DNA from: Alphaproteobacteria bacterium
GTDB taxonomy: Bacteria > Pseudomonadota > Alphaproteobacteria > CALKHQ01
Length of the DNA stretch: 64,000 nt
Direction: 5' to 3'
Assembly: GCA_041396705.1 (NCBI GenBank)
Contig: JAWKYB010000003.1
Coordinates: 372,001 to 436,000 of the forward strand
The position numbers were made by a program, and so were the translations under genes. Below the pieces are notes generated by a model, which saw only the letters and a list, made by a program, of their open reading frames with translations, was not told the origin of the DNA and ran no database searches. This document shows positions 43,260 to 51,967 of the stretch, one piece after another. Position 1 is the stretch's first letter. Each line of letters begins with the position of its first letter.

Positions 43260-44255
43260 ATGATCCGCTATGTGGCGCATCGCCTGCTGGTGATGGTGCC
43301 GACGCTGCTGGTGATCAGCTTCCTGGTCTTCGTCATCATCCAGCTGCCGCCCGGCGACATCTTCTCCAACATCGTCAACGAGCTGCGCTCGCAGGGCGAG
43401 CGCGGCCAGGCCCAGCTCGAGTATCTGCGCCAGACCTACGGCTTCGACAAGCCGTTCGTGGAACAGTATTTCAACTGGCTGTGGAACCTGCTCAACGGCA
43501 ACCTCGGCTACTCCTTCGACCTCGAGCAGCCGGTCAGCCAGGTCGTCGGCGAACGCTTCCTGTTCACCTTCATCCTGAACTTCTTCACCATCCTGTTCAT
43601 CTGGGCGGTGGCGTTCCCGATCGGGGTTTATTCGGCGGTCTACCAGTACAGCGTCGGCGACTATCTGGCGACGTTCATCGGCTATCTCGGCTTGGCCGTG
43701 CCGAACTTCCTGCTTGCCATCGTCATGCTCTACCTGGCCAACGAATGGTTCGGCACCAGCATCGGCGGGCTGATGGACGACCAGTATCGCGACCAGCCCT
43801 GGAGCCTGGCCAAGGTCGGCTCGGTGCTTGAGCACCTGTGGGTGCCGGTGGTGATCATCGGCACGTCGGGCACGGCCGGCATGATCCGCCGGCTGCGCGC
43901 CAACGTGCTCGACGAGCTGCAGAAGCAATACGTGGTCACCGCGCGCGCCAAGGGGGTGCCGCGCGGCCGGCTGCTGATCAAGTACCCGCTGCGGATGGCG
44001 CTGAACCCGTTCATCGCCGACATCGGCAACCTGCTGCCGCAGGTGATCAGCGGCGCGGCGATCGTCTCGGTCGTGCTCGGCCTCGACACCTCCGGCGAGA
44101 TGCTGGTGCGCGCCCTGCAGGTGCAGGACATGTATCTGGCCGGCGCCTTCCTGATGTTCCTGGCGGTGCTGACCGTGATCGGCACGCTGGTGTCCGATCT
44201 GCTGCTGGCGTGGCTCGACCCGCGCATCCGGCTCGGCGGGGGGACGGGCCGGTGA
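43260..44255 (+). CDS. ABC transporter permease, OppB type (second pair)
   Basis: This 331-residue permease begins MIRYVAHRLLVMVPTLLVIS and continues LVFVIIQLPPGD, as in OppB/YejB-type proteins. The EAA-like loop is KQYVVTARAKGVPRGRLLIK near residue 222. Six helices are expected. Its stop overlaps the GTG start of the next permease (GTGA), showing tight coupling. Confidence 0.92.
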   Translation: MIRYVAHRLLVMVPTLLVISFLVFVIIQLPPGDIFSNIVNELRSQGERGQAQLEYLRQTYGFDKPFVEQYFNWLWNLLNGNLGYSFDLEQPVSQVVGERFLFTFILNFFTILFIWAVAFPIGVYSAVYQYSVGDYLATFIGYLGLAVPNFLLAIVMLYLANEWFGTSIGGLMDDQYRDQPWSLAKVGSVLEHLWVPVVIIGTSGTAGMIRRLRANVLDELQKQYVVTARAKGVPRGRLLIKYPLRMALNPFIADIGNLLPQVISGAAIVSVVLGLDTSGEMLVRALQVQDMYLAGAFLMFLAVLTVIGTLVSDLLLAWLDPRIRLGGGTGR

Positions 44256-45442
44256 ACGAGGGCACGCACCAGGACCGGCTCGCCGCCGAAACGTTGCCGC
44301 ACACCGTCTCCGACGCGCCGTTCGCGCCGGAAACCGACACCGCGATGTCGCCGGAAATGCAGCGCTACTACATGGCGTCGCAGTGGACGATGATGTGGTG
44401 GAAGCTGCGCCGTCACAAGCTGGCGGTGATATCCGGCCTGTTCCTCGGCCTGCTCTACCTGTCGTGCCTGTTCAGCGAGATGCTGGCGCCCTATGCGCTG
44501 GAAAGCCGCGACAACGCCTATATCTATGCGCCGCCGATGGAGGTGCATTGGAGCCACGACGGCGAATTCGTCGGGCCGTTCGTCTACCCGGTCGAGAAGC
44601 GGATGGTGATCGACGCCACCACCTTCGAGGAACGCTGGGTCGAAGACACCTCCAGGCCGATGCCGCTGCGCTGGTTCTGCAGCGGCGACAGCTATGCCTG
44701 GCTCGGCCTGATCGAGATGGACTTCCACATCGTCTGCCCGCCGGAGGGCGGCGCCTTCCACTGGCTCGGCGCCGATTCGCTGGGCAAGGACATCTGGTCG
44801 CGCATGATCTACGGCGCGCGCATCTCGCTGACCGTCGGTCTGGTCGGCGTCGCGCTCAGCTTCATGCTCGGTATCGTCATCGGCGGGCTGGCCGGCTATT
44901 ACGGCGGCTGGATCGACGCCGCGGTCCAGCGCGTGATCGAGATCCTGCGCTCGTTCCCCGAGCTGCCGCTGTGGATGGCGCTGTCGGCCGCCCTGCCGGC
45001 GACCTGGGACATGGTCTGGATCTATTTCGGCCTGACCCTGATCCTCGCGCTGCTCGACTGGCCGTCGCTGGCGCGCGCGGTGCGTTCGAAGCTGTTGGCC
45101 CTGCGCGAGGAGGATTTCGCCACCGCGGCCTATCTGATGGGCGCCAAGCCGAAGCGCATCATCGGCCGGCACCTGCTGCCCAGCTTCGCCAGCCACCTGA
45201 TCGCCTCGGCCAGCCTGTCGGTCCCGGGCATGATCCTGGCGGAGACGGCGCTCAGCTATCTCGGCCTCGGCCTCGATTCGCCGGCGGTCAGCTGGGGCGT
45301 GCTGATGAAGGAGGCGACCGACTTCACCGAGGTGGTGCTGCACCCGTGGCTGATCTATCCGATGGTGCCGGTGGTGCTGGTGGTGCTGGCCTTCAACTTC
45401 CTCGGCGACGGCCTGCGCGACGCGGCCGACCCCTACAAGTAG
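44252..45442 (+). CDS. ABC transporter permease, OppC type (second pair), with periplasmic insert
   Basis: This 396-residue permease starts at a GTG overlapping the preceding stop. The first helix, KLAVISGLFLGLLYLSCLF, is followed by an aromatic-rich soluble insert of about 110 residues (YIYAPPMEVHWSHDGEFVG and on), then the core FHWLGADSLGKDIWSRMIYG. The EAA loop is FATAAYLMGAKPKRIIGRH. The PPxEVHW-type insert occurs in the branch that goes with long family-5 binding proteins, as encoded upstream. It ends the operon, 21 nt from the convergent pspF stop. Confidence 0.92.
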   Translation: MNEGTHQDRLAAETLPHTVSDAPFAPETDTAMSPEMQRYYMASQWTMMWWKLRRHKLAVISGLFLGLLYLSCLFSEMLAPYALESRDNAYIYAPPMEVHWSHDGEFVGPFVYPVEKRMVIDATTFEERWVEDTSRPMPLRWFCSGDSYAWLGLIEMDFHIVCPPEGGAFHWLGADSLGKDIWSRMIYGARISLTVGLVGVALSFMLGIVIGGLAGYYGGWIDAAVQRVIEILRSFPELPLWMALSAALPATWDMVWIYFGLTLILALLDWPSLARAVRSKLLALREEDFATAAYLMGAKPKRIIGRHLLPSFASHLIASASLSVPGMILAETALSYLGLGLDSPAVSWGVLMKEATDFTEVVLHPWLIYPMVPVVLVVLAFNFLGDGLRDAADPYK

Positions 45443-45463
45443 CGCCGGCCGCCGGCGCGGCGG

Positions 45464-46477
45464 TCACAGCCCGAACTTGCGCATGCGGTTGCGCAGCTGG
45501 TCGTAGCTGAGGCCGAGGAAGCGGGCGGTCGCCCTGGCGTTGTGGCGGTTGGCGGCAAGCGCGTTGGCGATCAGCGCCGCCTCGAAGCGGTCGACCGTCT
45601 CGATCAACGCCAGCGGCGCGGAGCCGTCCGGCCAGGTCTGGCCGGCGGTCCGCTCCGGCGCCGCGGCGGTGGCCGGCCGGGTCGGCGGCGCCGGCCGCCA
45701 CGGCGATTCGAACGGGTCGATCACCGCGACCGGGATCGGCCTGTCCAGCGCGGTAGCATGGAACACCGCCCGCTCGGCCACGTTCTTCAACTCGCGCACG
45801 TTGCCGGGCCAGTCGTGCGCCTGCAGCCGCGCGATGCCCTCGGCGCTGAAGCCGGGAAAGCGGCCGCGCTCCAGCTCCGCCGCCATCGCGCCGGCGAAAT
45901 GCTCGGCCAACTCGACGATGTCCTCGGACCGGGCGCGCAGCGGCGGTACCGTCACCACGTCGAAGGCAAGCCGGTCGAGCAGGTCGGCGCGAAAGCGCCC
46001 GGCGCCGACCGCGGCCGGCAGGTCGATGTTGGTGGCCGCGACGATGCGCACGTCCACCTCCAGCGTCTCGTTGCCGCCGACCCGTTCGAGGGTGCCGTAC
46101 TCGATCACCCGCAGCAGCTTCTCCTGTACCGCGCCGGACGCGTTGGCGACCTCGTCCAGGAACAGGGTGCCGCCGTCGGCTAGCTCGAAGCGGCCCGGCC
46201 GCCGGCGTGCCGCGCCGGTGAACGCGCCGGCCTCGTGGCCGAACAGCTCGCTCTCCAGCAGCGTCTCGCTGAGCGCGGCGCAGTTGACGCGCACCAGCGG
46301 GCGGTCCCAGCGCGGCGACAGGAAGTGCAGCCGCGCGGCGATGACCTCCTTGCCGGAGCCGCGCTCGCCGATCACCAGCACCGGCCGGTCCAGGGCGGCC
46401 AGCCGCGAGACCTGCGCCAGCATGTCGAGGAAGGCGGGCGCGCTGCCGATCGGGGTCTGGAGCGTATCGTGGTCCAT
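45464..46477 (-). CDS. pspF: phage shock protein operon transcriptional activator PspF
   Basis: Sigma-54-dependent enhancer-binding protein of 337 residues without a receiver domain, as in PspF. The AAA+ domain has Walker A GERGSGKE at 38-45, the sigma-54 contact loop GAFTGA at 84-89 and Walker B LFLDEV at 105-110. A Fis-type helix-turn-helix is at the C-terminus (NARATARFLGLSYDQLRNRM). It is divergent from pspA, whose -24/-12 promoter it should activate. PspA normally holds it inactive. The ATG at 46477 gives the usual PspF length. Confidence 0.93.
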   Translation of the reverse strand: MDHDTLQTPIGSAPAFLDMLAQVSRLAALDRPVLVIGERGSGKEVIAARLHFLSPRWDRPLVRVNCAALSETLLESELFGHEAGAFTGAARRRPGRFELADGGTLFLDEVANASGAVQEKLLRVIEYGTLERVGGNETLEVDVRIVAATNIDLPAAVGAGRFRADLLDRLAFDVVTVPPLRARSEDIVELAEHFAGAMAAELERGRFPGFSAEGIARLQAHDWPGNVRELKNVAERAVFHATALDRPIPVAVIDPFESPWRPAPPTRPATAAAPERTAGQTWPDGSAPLALIETVDRFEAALIANALAANRHNARATARFLGLSYDQLRNRMRKFGL

Positions 46478-46599
46478 TTTGCCAATATATGGGAAAAAAT
46501 GACGAATAGCGGGAGAAGTTTCGCTGATCCAACCTGGGTCGATGCCGGCCATCTCGGATAAATCCTTTGCATTCAATAAATTATCTTCTCGCTCCCGGT

Positions 46600-46614
46600 T
46601 GGCACGGCATGTGC
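46600..46614 (+). promoter_or_regulatory. sigma-54 (-24/-12) promoter of pspA
   Basis: TGGCACGGCATGTGC has the invariant GG (46601-46602) and GC (46613-46614) exactly 10 bp apart. It lies 55 nt before the pspA start and points toward it. The AT-rich stretch 46480-46600 upstream is where PspF enhancer sites would be expected. Confidence 0.85.
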
Positions 46615-46669
46615 GAAGCAGGGTGCCGAGGACAGAGGCCAGGCCATCCAGGCGCAAGGGAACGGACCG

Positions 46670-47389
46670 ATGGGCATATTTTCCAGGTTGGGCGACATCG
46701 TGAACGCCAACATCAACGCGATGCTCGACAGGGCGGAGGACCCCTACAAGGTGATCAGAATGATCGTGCAGGAAATGGAGGACACGCTGGTCGAGGTGCG
46801 CGCCACCGCGGCCAAGGCGATCGCCGAGCGCAAGGACCTGCAGCGCCGGATCGAGCGCTGCGTGGCCGAGGCGGAGGACTGGCGCGCCAAGGCCGAGTTC
46901 GCGCTGGAGCGCGACCGCGAGGACCTGGCACGGGGCGCGCTGGTCGCGCGGGCCCGCCTGAACGAGCGTACCGATCTGCTGAAGGAACAGATGCTGGTGC
47001 TGGAGCAGACGCTGAGCCAGACCAACGACGACATCGGCCAGCTCGAATCGAAGCTGACCGACGCCAAGAAGCGCGAGCGGGCGCTGGCGAGCCGGCGGAT
47101 GGCGCATCGGCGGCGGCACGAGACGCGCCGGCACCGCATCGACGAACGCATCCACGACGCCTACGCCCGCTTCGACGAGATCGAGCGCGGGCTGGATTCC
47201 CTTGAAGGCGAGGCCGAGGCTGCCGACATGGGACAGAAGAAGACCTTGCGCGAGGAGTTCGCCGAACTGCAGGCGGAAGCGGTGGTCGAGCGCGAGCTGC
47301 AGGTGCTGAAGGAAAGCCTGAAGGCGCGTGCGGGTGTGCCGGCAGCGCGGGCGACGCCGGATGCGGGCGGGAGCAATGCGGCCGAATAG
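46670..47389 (+). CDS. pspA: phage shock protein A
   Basis: This 239-residue PspA/IM30 protein begins MGIFSRLGDIVNANINAML, the amphipathic membrane-binding helix. A long coiled coil follows, with the family block DPYKVIRMIVQEMEDTLVEV. It stabilises the inner membrane during stress and binds PspF. The C-terminus has a ~15-residue Ala/Gly tail beyond the usual end. It is the first gene after the sigma-54 promoter. Confidence 0.95.
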   Translation: MGIFSRLGDIVNANINAMLDRAEDPYKVIRMIVQEMEDTLVEVRATAAKAIAERKDLQRRIERCVAEAEDWRAKAEFALERDREDLARGALVARARLNERTDLLKEQMLVLEQTLSQTNDDIGQLESKLTDAKKRERALASRRMAHRRRHETRRHRIDERIHDAYARFDEIERGLDSLEGEAEAADMGQKKTLREEFAELQAEAVVERELQVLKESLKARAGVPAARATPDAGGSNAAE

Positions 47390-47444
47390 CCGCCGGACCG
47401 GCTGATCGGAACAACCAGAACGACGCGAGATCGGGAGAGACCAG

Positions 47445-47936
47445 GTGGCAATGACCTACGACGAGATCGACCAGGGCCGGTGCCGCGGCCGCCGGCATTG
47501 GCATCACCATCACCATCGCCATGGACATGACGGCCCGTGCCGGGCGTTCCGCCGCATGCGCGAATCGGCAAGGCGGCGCGGCCGCTTCGTGCGCGACGCC
47601 GACAACGGCATGATCGCGGGCGTGTGCGCGGGCATCGCGCGCCATCTCGGCGTGCGGCCGAAGCTGGTGCGAATCGTCACGATTCTCTCGCTGGTGATCT
47701 TCACCGTGCCGACGGTCGTGGCCTATGGGCTGATGGCCTGGCTGGCCCCGTCCGATGCCGACTCCGACCGGGTGGGCGAGGCATCCGGCGCACGCGACGG
47801 CGAGCCGGCGCCCGACGGATATCGCGGCGAAGGCGGCGCGGCCGAAGGACTCGCCCGGCTGAAGACCCGGTTTCGCCGGCTGGAGGAGAAGTTCGCCGAT
47901 GTCGAGGCGCAAATGCTCAACGAAGCGACCGACTGA
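47445..47936 (+). CDS. pspC: PspC domain protein with His-rich N-terminus
   Basis: This 163-residue membrane protein has the PspC domain in the middle: RFVRDADNGMIAGVCAGIAR, then LVRIVTILSLVIFTVPTVVAYGLMAWL, seen as one hydrophobic helix. It differs from short PspC proteins in two ways. The N-terminus has a His cluster (HWHHHHHRHGHDG, about residues 18-30), and the C-terminus has a coiled-coil-like helix (RLKTRFRRLEEKFADVEAQM). No PspB gene is present. The start may be GTG 47445 or ATG 47451. It lies 55 nt after pspA. Confidence 0.9.
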   Translation: MAMTYDEIDQGRCRGRRHWHHHHHRHGHDGPCRAFRRMRESARRRGRFVRDADNGMIAGVCAGIARHLGVRPKLVRIVTILSLVIFTVPTVVAYGLMAWLAPSDADSDRVGEASGARDGEPAPDGYRGEGGAAEGLARLKTRFRRLEEKFADVEAQMLNEATD

Positions 47937-47986
47937 AGCGGCGTGGGTCTGTTAGGACTCTAACCAATATTGACAGTCGTTTTCTG

Positions 47987-48016
47987 CGGGGCGGTCCGAA
48001 AGGCCCGCCCCGTTTT
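47987..48016 (+). terminator. Rho-independent terminator of the psp operon
   Basis: The stem CGGGGCGG (47987-47994) pairs with CCGCCCCG (48005-48012), followed by TTTT. It lies 50 nt after the pspC stop. Confidence 0.88.
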
Positions 48017-48044
48017 GTTAAAAGATCGTCAGGCTAACCGGCCG

Positions 48045-48059
48045 TTAACCGCTGGTTAA
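48045..48059 (+). promoter_or_regulatory. CtrA box (TTAA-N7-TTAA)
   Basis: TTAACCGCTGGTTAA matches the full CtrA-binding consensus of alphaproteobacteria exactly. It lies 25 nt upstream of the PAS-domain gene start at 48084, overlapping the expected promoter. Regulation by CtrA is inference from the motif. Confidence 0.7.
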
Positions 48060-48083
48060 CCATCGCGGGCCAACCCTGGCAGC

Positions 48084-48602
48084 ATGACGAACATGAGACC
48101 CGAACTGGCCGCATTGCACGCCACCTGGCAGTCGATTGCCGCGGGCGACTCGCTGCCGTCGCGCGCGCAGATCGGCCCGGAATCCCTGAAACCGTGGCTG
48201 CGCAATGTTGAGCTGGTCGACATCGAACGGTCGCCGCTGCGTTTCCGGCGCCGGCTGGTCGGCACCAAGATCGTGGACTACCAGGGCACGGACCACACCG
48301 GCCGCTATTTCGACGAGGACATGAGCAGCGTCGTCGACGGCGGCGAGCTCGACGACTATGCGGTCTGCGCCGAGCGCGGCGTGCCGGTGCACCGCACCGA
48401 CCGCAGCTTCGACGAGGCCGGCGACCTGGTGCGCTGGGAGCGGCTGCTGCTGCCGCTGGCCCGCGACGGCCGCGTGCCCGACATGATCCTGGTCGGCCTG
48501 TTCGTCGATGTCGCCCGCCAGCGGCCGACATTGCCGCAGACCGACCCGATCCTCGCCCGCATGCGCGAGGCGCGCCAGCTGGCGGCGGCGGCCTCGGCCT
48601 GA
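48084..48602 (+). CDS. PAS domain protein (PAS_5 type)
   Basis: This 172-residue protein resembles the alphaproteobacterial PAS_5 family. ELAALHATWQSIAAGDSLPSR is followed by LKPWLRNVELVDIE, RFRRRLVGTKIVDYQGTDHTG and a final ILVGLFVDVAR strand. There is no output domain, so it is a stand-alone sensor or adaptor. Many members are close to cell-cycle or motility regulation, and the CtrA box just upstream agrees. An in-frame ATG at 48093 is possible. Confidence 0.85.
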   Translation: MTNMRPELAALHATWQSIAAGDSLPSRAQIGPESLKPWLRNVELVDIERSPLRFRRRLVGTKIVDYQGTDHTGRYFDEDMSSVVDGGELDDYAVCAERGVPVHRTDRSFDEAGDLVRWERLLLPLARDGRVPDMILVGLFVDVARQRPTLPQTDPILARMREARQLAAAASA

Positions 48603-48614
48603 TCGCGGCGGCGC

Positions 48615-49340
48615 TCAGCCGAGCGTCACCACCGTGCCGATGGTCGCCTGTAGCGCGACCGAGGCGCTGCCCTGGTTCATCGCGATCTCGACCAGGCCGA
48701 CCGAGTTGGCGTACCACAGCAGGGCGCCGGGCTCGACGTCGCCGAATGTGCGGGCGCGCAGCGGTCGCTCGCCGCAGACCGTCAGCGTGGCGTCGTCCGC
48801 CAGGGTCTTCGCCCGCAGGCCGGTGACCAGGTTGCCGAAGCCGTCGACATAGATCACCGCCGGCAGGTCGTCCGGCCAGTCGGGGAAGCGCTGCGCCGCG
48901 ATCGGCTGGGGCGTGCCGCCATAGGTGGCGCCGCGGGCCAGCGCGGCGGCGACCGGCGCGAACAGGTCGCGGCCGTGGAACGTGTTCGACATGGTCTCCG
49001 GCCGGCATTCGATGGCGTGGCAGTCGACCTGGGCGGCGTTGCGCAACACCAGCTCGAACAGGCCGTTGTCGGGGCCGACGAACAGGCGCTCGTCCGCGCG
49101 CACCACGATCGGCCGCCTTGCGCCGCCGACGCCCGGATCCACCACCGCCACGATCACTGCGGCCGGCGGAAATGCCGGCGTCAGTGCGGCGAGCAGATAG
49201 GCCGAGGCGGCCGGGTCGAAGGCCGGCGCGTCGTGCATCAGATCGACGATCGGCACGCCCGGCGCGCCGCGCGCCAGCACGGTGCGCATCTGGCCGACAT
49301 AGAAACCGTCGTAGCCGAAGTCGGTGAACAGCAGAATCAT
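48615..49340 (-). CDS. SAM hydroxide adenosyltransferase (DUF62 family)
   Basis: This 241-residue protein of the fluorinase/chlorinase superfamily hydrolyses S-adenosylmethionine to adenosine and methionine. The N-terminal MILLFTDFGYDGFYVGQMRT has the adenosine-site Asp. VDPGVGGARRPIVV and GPDNGLFELVL follow, and the C-terminal domain has YVDGFGNLVTGLRA. The Asp-Arg-His water-activating set of the hydrolases is expected to be partly formed by these blocks. It is convergent with the PAS gene. Confidence 0.9.
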   Translation of the reverse strand: MILLFTDFGYDGFYVGQMRTVLARGAPGVPIVDLMHDAPAFDPAASAYLLAALTPAFPPAAVIVAVVDPGVGGARRPIVVRADERLFVGPDNGLFELVLRNAAQVDCHAIECRPETMSNTFHGRDLFAPVAAALARGATYGGTPQPIAAQRFPDWPDDLPAVIYVDGFGNLVTGLRAKTLADDATLTVCGERPLRARTFGDVEPGALLWYANSVGLVEIAMNQGSASVALQATIGTVVTLG

Positions 49341-49445
49341 CGCCCGCCCCGGTAGCGCTCGAAGGCTGCAGGCTATCGCCTGCGCCCGGCGGCGCCAACT
49401 GCGGACGGCACCGGCCGCGGGCGCGTTGCCGTCCGCGGCGGTCGG

Positions 49446-50345
49446 TCAGTCGGCCAGGTCCGTGTAGACGATGCCGGCGAACTGGTCGGGCGTCAGCAGG
49501 CCGTCGGCCCACTCGGCGTCATAGGCGGCGGTGGGCGCCGCGGCGACGGCCTGTTCCAGCGTCATGCCCTCGTCGATACGCGCCTGCACCGCGGCGGCAA
49601 CCGCGACCAGCATGTCGCGAAAGGCCTCCAGGTCGGCCTTGCTGCCCAGCGGACCGTGGCCGGGGATGATCCTGGTGTCGTCGTCGACCATCGTCAGGGC
49701 CAGGTTGGCGGCGTCGATCATGCCGGCGACGCTGCCGTCGGAACTGAGATCGATGAACGGATAGAACCCGTTGAAGAACAGGTCGCCGAGATGGACGACG
49801 TTGGCCCCTTCGAACACCACGATGGCGTCGCCGTCGGTGTGCGCCGGCGCGACGTGGGTGACCGCGACGTCCTCGCCGTTCAGGTGCAGCGTCAGCCCGT
49901 CGGCGAAGGTGATCACCGGCAGCGCCGCATGCGCCGAGGCCGGCACATGCATGTCGAAGGCCTCGAAATAATGCGGGTTGCTCATCCGGGTGCGCACGTT
50001 GTCGTGCGCGATGATCACCGCGCCGTCGCTGCCCAGCCGCTCGTTGCCGCCGGCATGGTCGAAATGCCAGTGGGTGTTGACCACGAACGAGACCGGGACG
50101 TCGGTCTGCGCGGCGACGGCGGCGATGACCTTCTCGGTCAGCGGCTGCAGCTCGTCGTCGACCAGGAAGGTGCCGTCCTCGCCGACCGACAGCGCGAGGT
50201 TGCCGCCGGCGCCGGACAGCATGAAGAGGCCGTTGCCCAGATCCGTCGTCACGATCTGGACGTCGGCCATGTCGTCCTGGGCGATGGCGGCGGTGGCACC
50301 GAACAGCAGGCAGGCGAAGGCAGCGGTCGCGGATGTGGGCTTCAT
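49446..50345 (-). CDS. secreted metallo-beta-lactamase-fold hydrolase
   Basis: This 299-residue protein has a signal peptide (cut at AAIAQ-DD, about residue 23). The Zn-binding motif is His92, His94, Asp96 and His97 in THWHFDHAGGN. Later ligands are likely in THVAPAHTDGDA and PGHGPLG. The set fits quinoprotein-relay/SoxH-like periplasmic MBL proteins rather than true beta-lactamases. The activity is unknown. It is divergent from the creatininase gene at 50573. Confidence 0.9.
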   Translation of the reverse strand: MKPTSATAAFACLLFGATAAIAQDDMADVQIVTTDLGNGLFMLSGAGGNLALSVGEDGTFLVDDELQPLTEKVIAAVAAQTDVPVSFVVNTHWHFDHAGGNERLGSDGAVIIAHDNVRTRMSNPHYFEAFDMHVPASAHAALPVITFADGLTLHLNGEDVAVTHVAPAHTDGDAIVVFEGANVVHLGDLFFNGFYPFIDLSSDGSVAGMIDAANLALTMVDDDTRIIPGHGPLGSKADLEAFRDMLVAVAAAVQARIDEGMTLEQAVAAAPTAAYDAEWADGLLTPDQFAGIVYTDLAD

Positions 50346-50572
50346 CGGGCTTCTCCGGTCCGGGTTTGGTCCGTGTGGCCGGCTAGGACGAGGCCGGCGG
50401 CGCAGTGGGTGCGGTCGAGTTAGGGCACAGGGCCCGGGCTTGGCAACAGGCGCGCGCCGCGCGGGACAGCCATTGCTGTTGCGGCCGGTCGCTGCGCGCT
50501 ATATCCGACGTTCGGCCCCGGCGGCGAACCGCGCGGGGATGGGACACAGCCGCGAAACGGAGGTTCGACCAG

Positions 50573-51385
50573 ATGCCGGGCCAGCCACGCCGCCTCTGGC
50601 AGGACATGACGACGACGGAGTTCGCCGGGCTCGACCCGGAGCGGGTGGTCGCCGTGCTGCCGGTCGGCGCCATCGAACAGCACGGGCCGCACCTGCCGGT
50701 CTGCGTCGACGCCGCGCTGAACGCGGCGATCCTCGACCGCGCGATCGCCGCCCTGCCCGACGACTGCCCGGTCACGGTGCTGCCGCCGATGCCGGTGGGC
50801 AAGAGCAACGAGCACCTGGCCTATCCGGGCACCCTGTCGCTGTCGGCGGAAACGCTGATCCGGCTGTGGACCGAGATCGGCGAGTGCGTGCACCGGGCCG
50901 GCGTGCGCAAGCTGGTGCTGTTCAACAGCCATGGCGGCCAGCCGCAGATCATGGACATCGTCTCGCGCGACCTCCGGGTGCGCAAGCGCATGCTGGTGGT
51001 GCTGGCCAACTGGTACCAGATGGTCGATCCGGGCCAGTGGTTCGACGCCGACGAGCTGCGCTACGGCATTCACGGCGGCGGCATCGAGACCTCGATGATG
51101 CTGCACGTGCGCCCGGATCTCGTGCAGATGGACAGGGCGCGCGACTTCGCATCGGCGCCCAAGGCGATCCACGACGGTTTCCGCCACATGGAGCCGGGCG
51201 ACCGGCTGAATTTCGCCTGGCAGTCGCAGGACCTGAATGCGGCCGGCGCGGTCGGCGACGCCCCCGATGCCGACGCCGACCGCGGCCGCGCGCTGGTCGA
51301 GGCGGCCGCCGCGAAGCTGGCGCTGCTGTTGCGCGAGGTGGTCGACCTGCCGCTGTCGGTCCTGCGCGACGGTCCGCTCGGCTAG
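50573..51385 (+). CDS. creatininase family amidohydrolase
   Basis: This 270-residue paralogue of the 902-1648 protein has metal ligands Glu35 and His37 in VGAIEQHGPHLP, Asp46 in VCVDAAL, and the NSHGGQ and GGGIETSMML blocks. The ATG follows GGAGG by about 10 nt. It heads a plus-strand series of an NMT1-type importer, a cytosine-deaminase-like protein and an FAD oxidase, so its substrate is probably an imported cyclic N-compound. Its stop codon TAG is part of a CTAG that is also the junction of the duplicated segment. Confidence 0.9.
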   Translation: MPGQPRRLWQDMTTTEFAGLDPERVVAVLPVGAIEQHGPHLPVCVDAALNAAILDRAIAALPDDCPVTVLPPMPVGKSNEHLAYPGTLSLSAETLIRLWTEIGECVHRAGVRKLVLFNSHGGQPQIMDIVSRDLRVRKRMLVVLANWYQMVDPGQWFDADELRYGIHGGGIETSMMLHVRPDLVQMDRARDFASAPKAIHDGFRHMEPGDRLNFAWQSQDLNAAGAVGDAPDADADRGRALVEAAAAKLALLLREVVDLPLSVLRDGPLG

Positions 51386-51967
51386 GCCGGACCGGCGAGG
51401 CGGCGGCCGCCGCGATTCGCAGTGACACGAATTTTGCATTCCGATTAGTTTGTTCGCTGCCGGCCGGGCAACGGCAGGGCAATTCCGGAACTCAGGTCGG
51501 GGGACCAACGATGAAGCAGTTTCTCTTGCCAACGGCCGTCGCCGCGGCACTGGCCGCCGGCGCGCCGGCGCTGGCGCAGGACCACGTCACCTTCGGCACC
51601 AACTGGGTCGCTCAGGCCGAGCACGGCGGCTACTACCAGGCGCTGGCCACCGGCATCTACGAGGCCTTCGGCCTCGACGTCGAGATCCGTCCGGGCGGGC
51701 CGCAGATCAACCATCGCCAGATGCTGGTCGCCGGCAACATCGACTTCCTGATGGGCGGCAACAACTCGGAGAGCTACAACTTCGTGGTCGAGGGCCTGCC
51801 GTTCCTGTCGGTCGCGACCATCTTCCAGAAGGACCCGCAGGTCTGGATCGCCCACGAGAGCCAGGGCTGGCAGACCATCGAGGACCTGAAGAACGCCACC
51901 CAGATCCTAATCTCGGCCGACGCGCGCACGTCCTACTACCCGTTCATGGTCAAGCTGTACGGCTTCG
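51382..51967 (+). repeat. direct repeat copy 1 (586 bp) covering the solute-binding gene 5' part
   Basis: Starting at CTAG, this segment repeats almost exactly at 52296-52884. The copies differ by only a few bases: TTC/TCT near the start, a G-run of 5 versus 4, a 3-bp CCA insertion, two substitutions and one extra C. It includes the promoter region and the first ~152 codons of the solute-binding protein gene. Confidence 0.9.
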
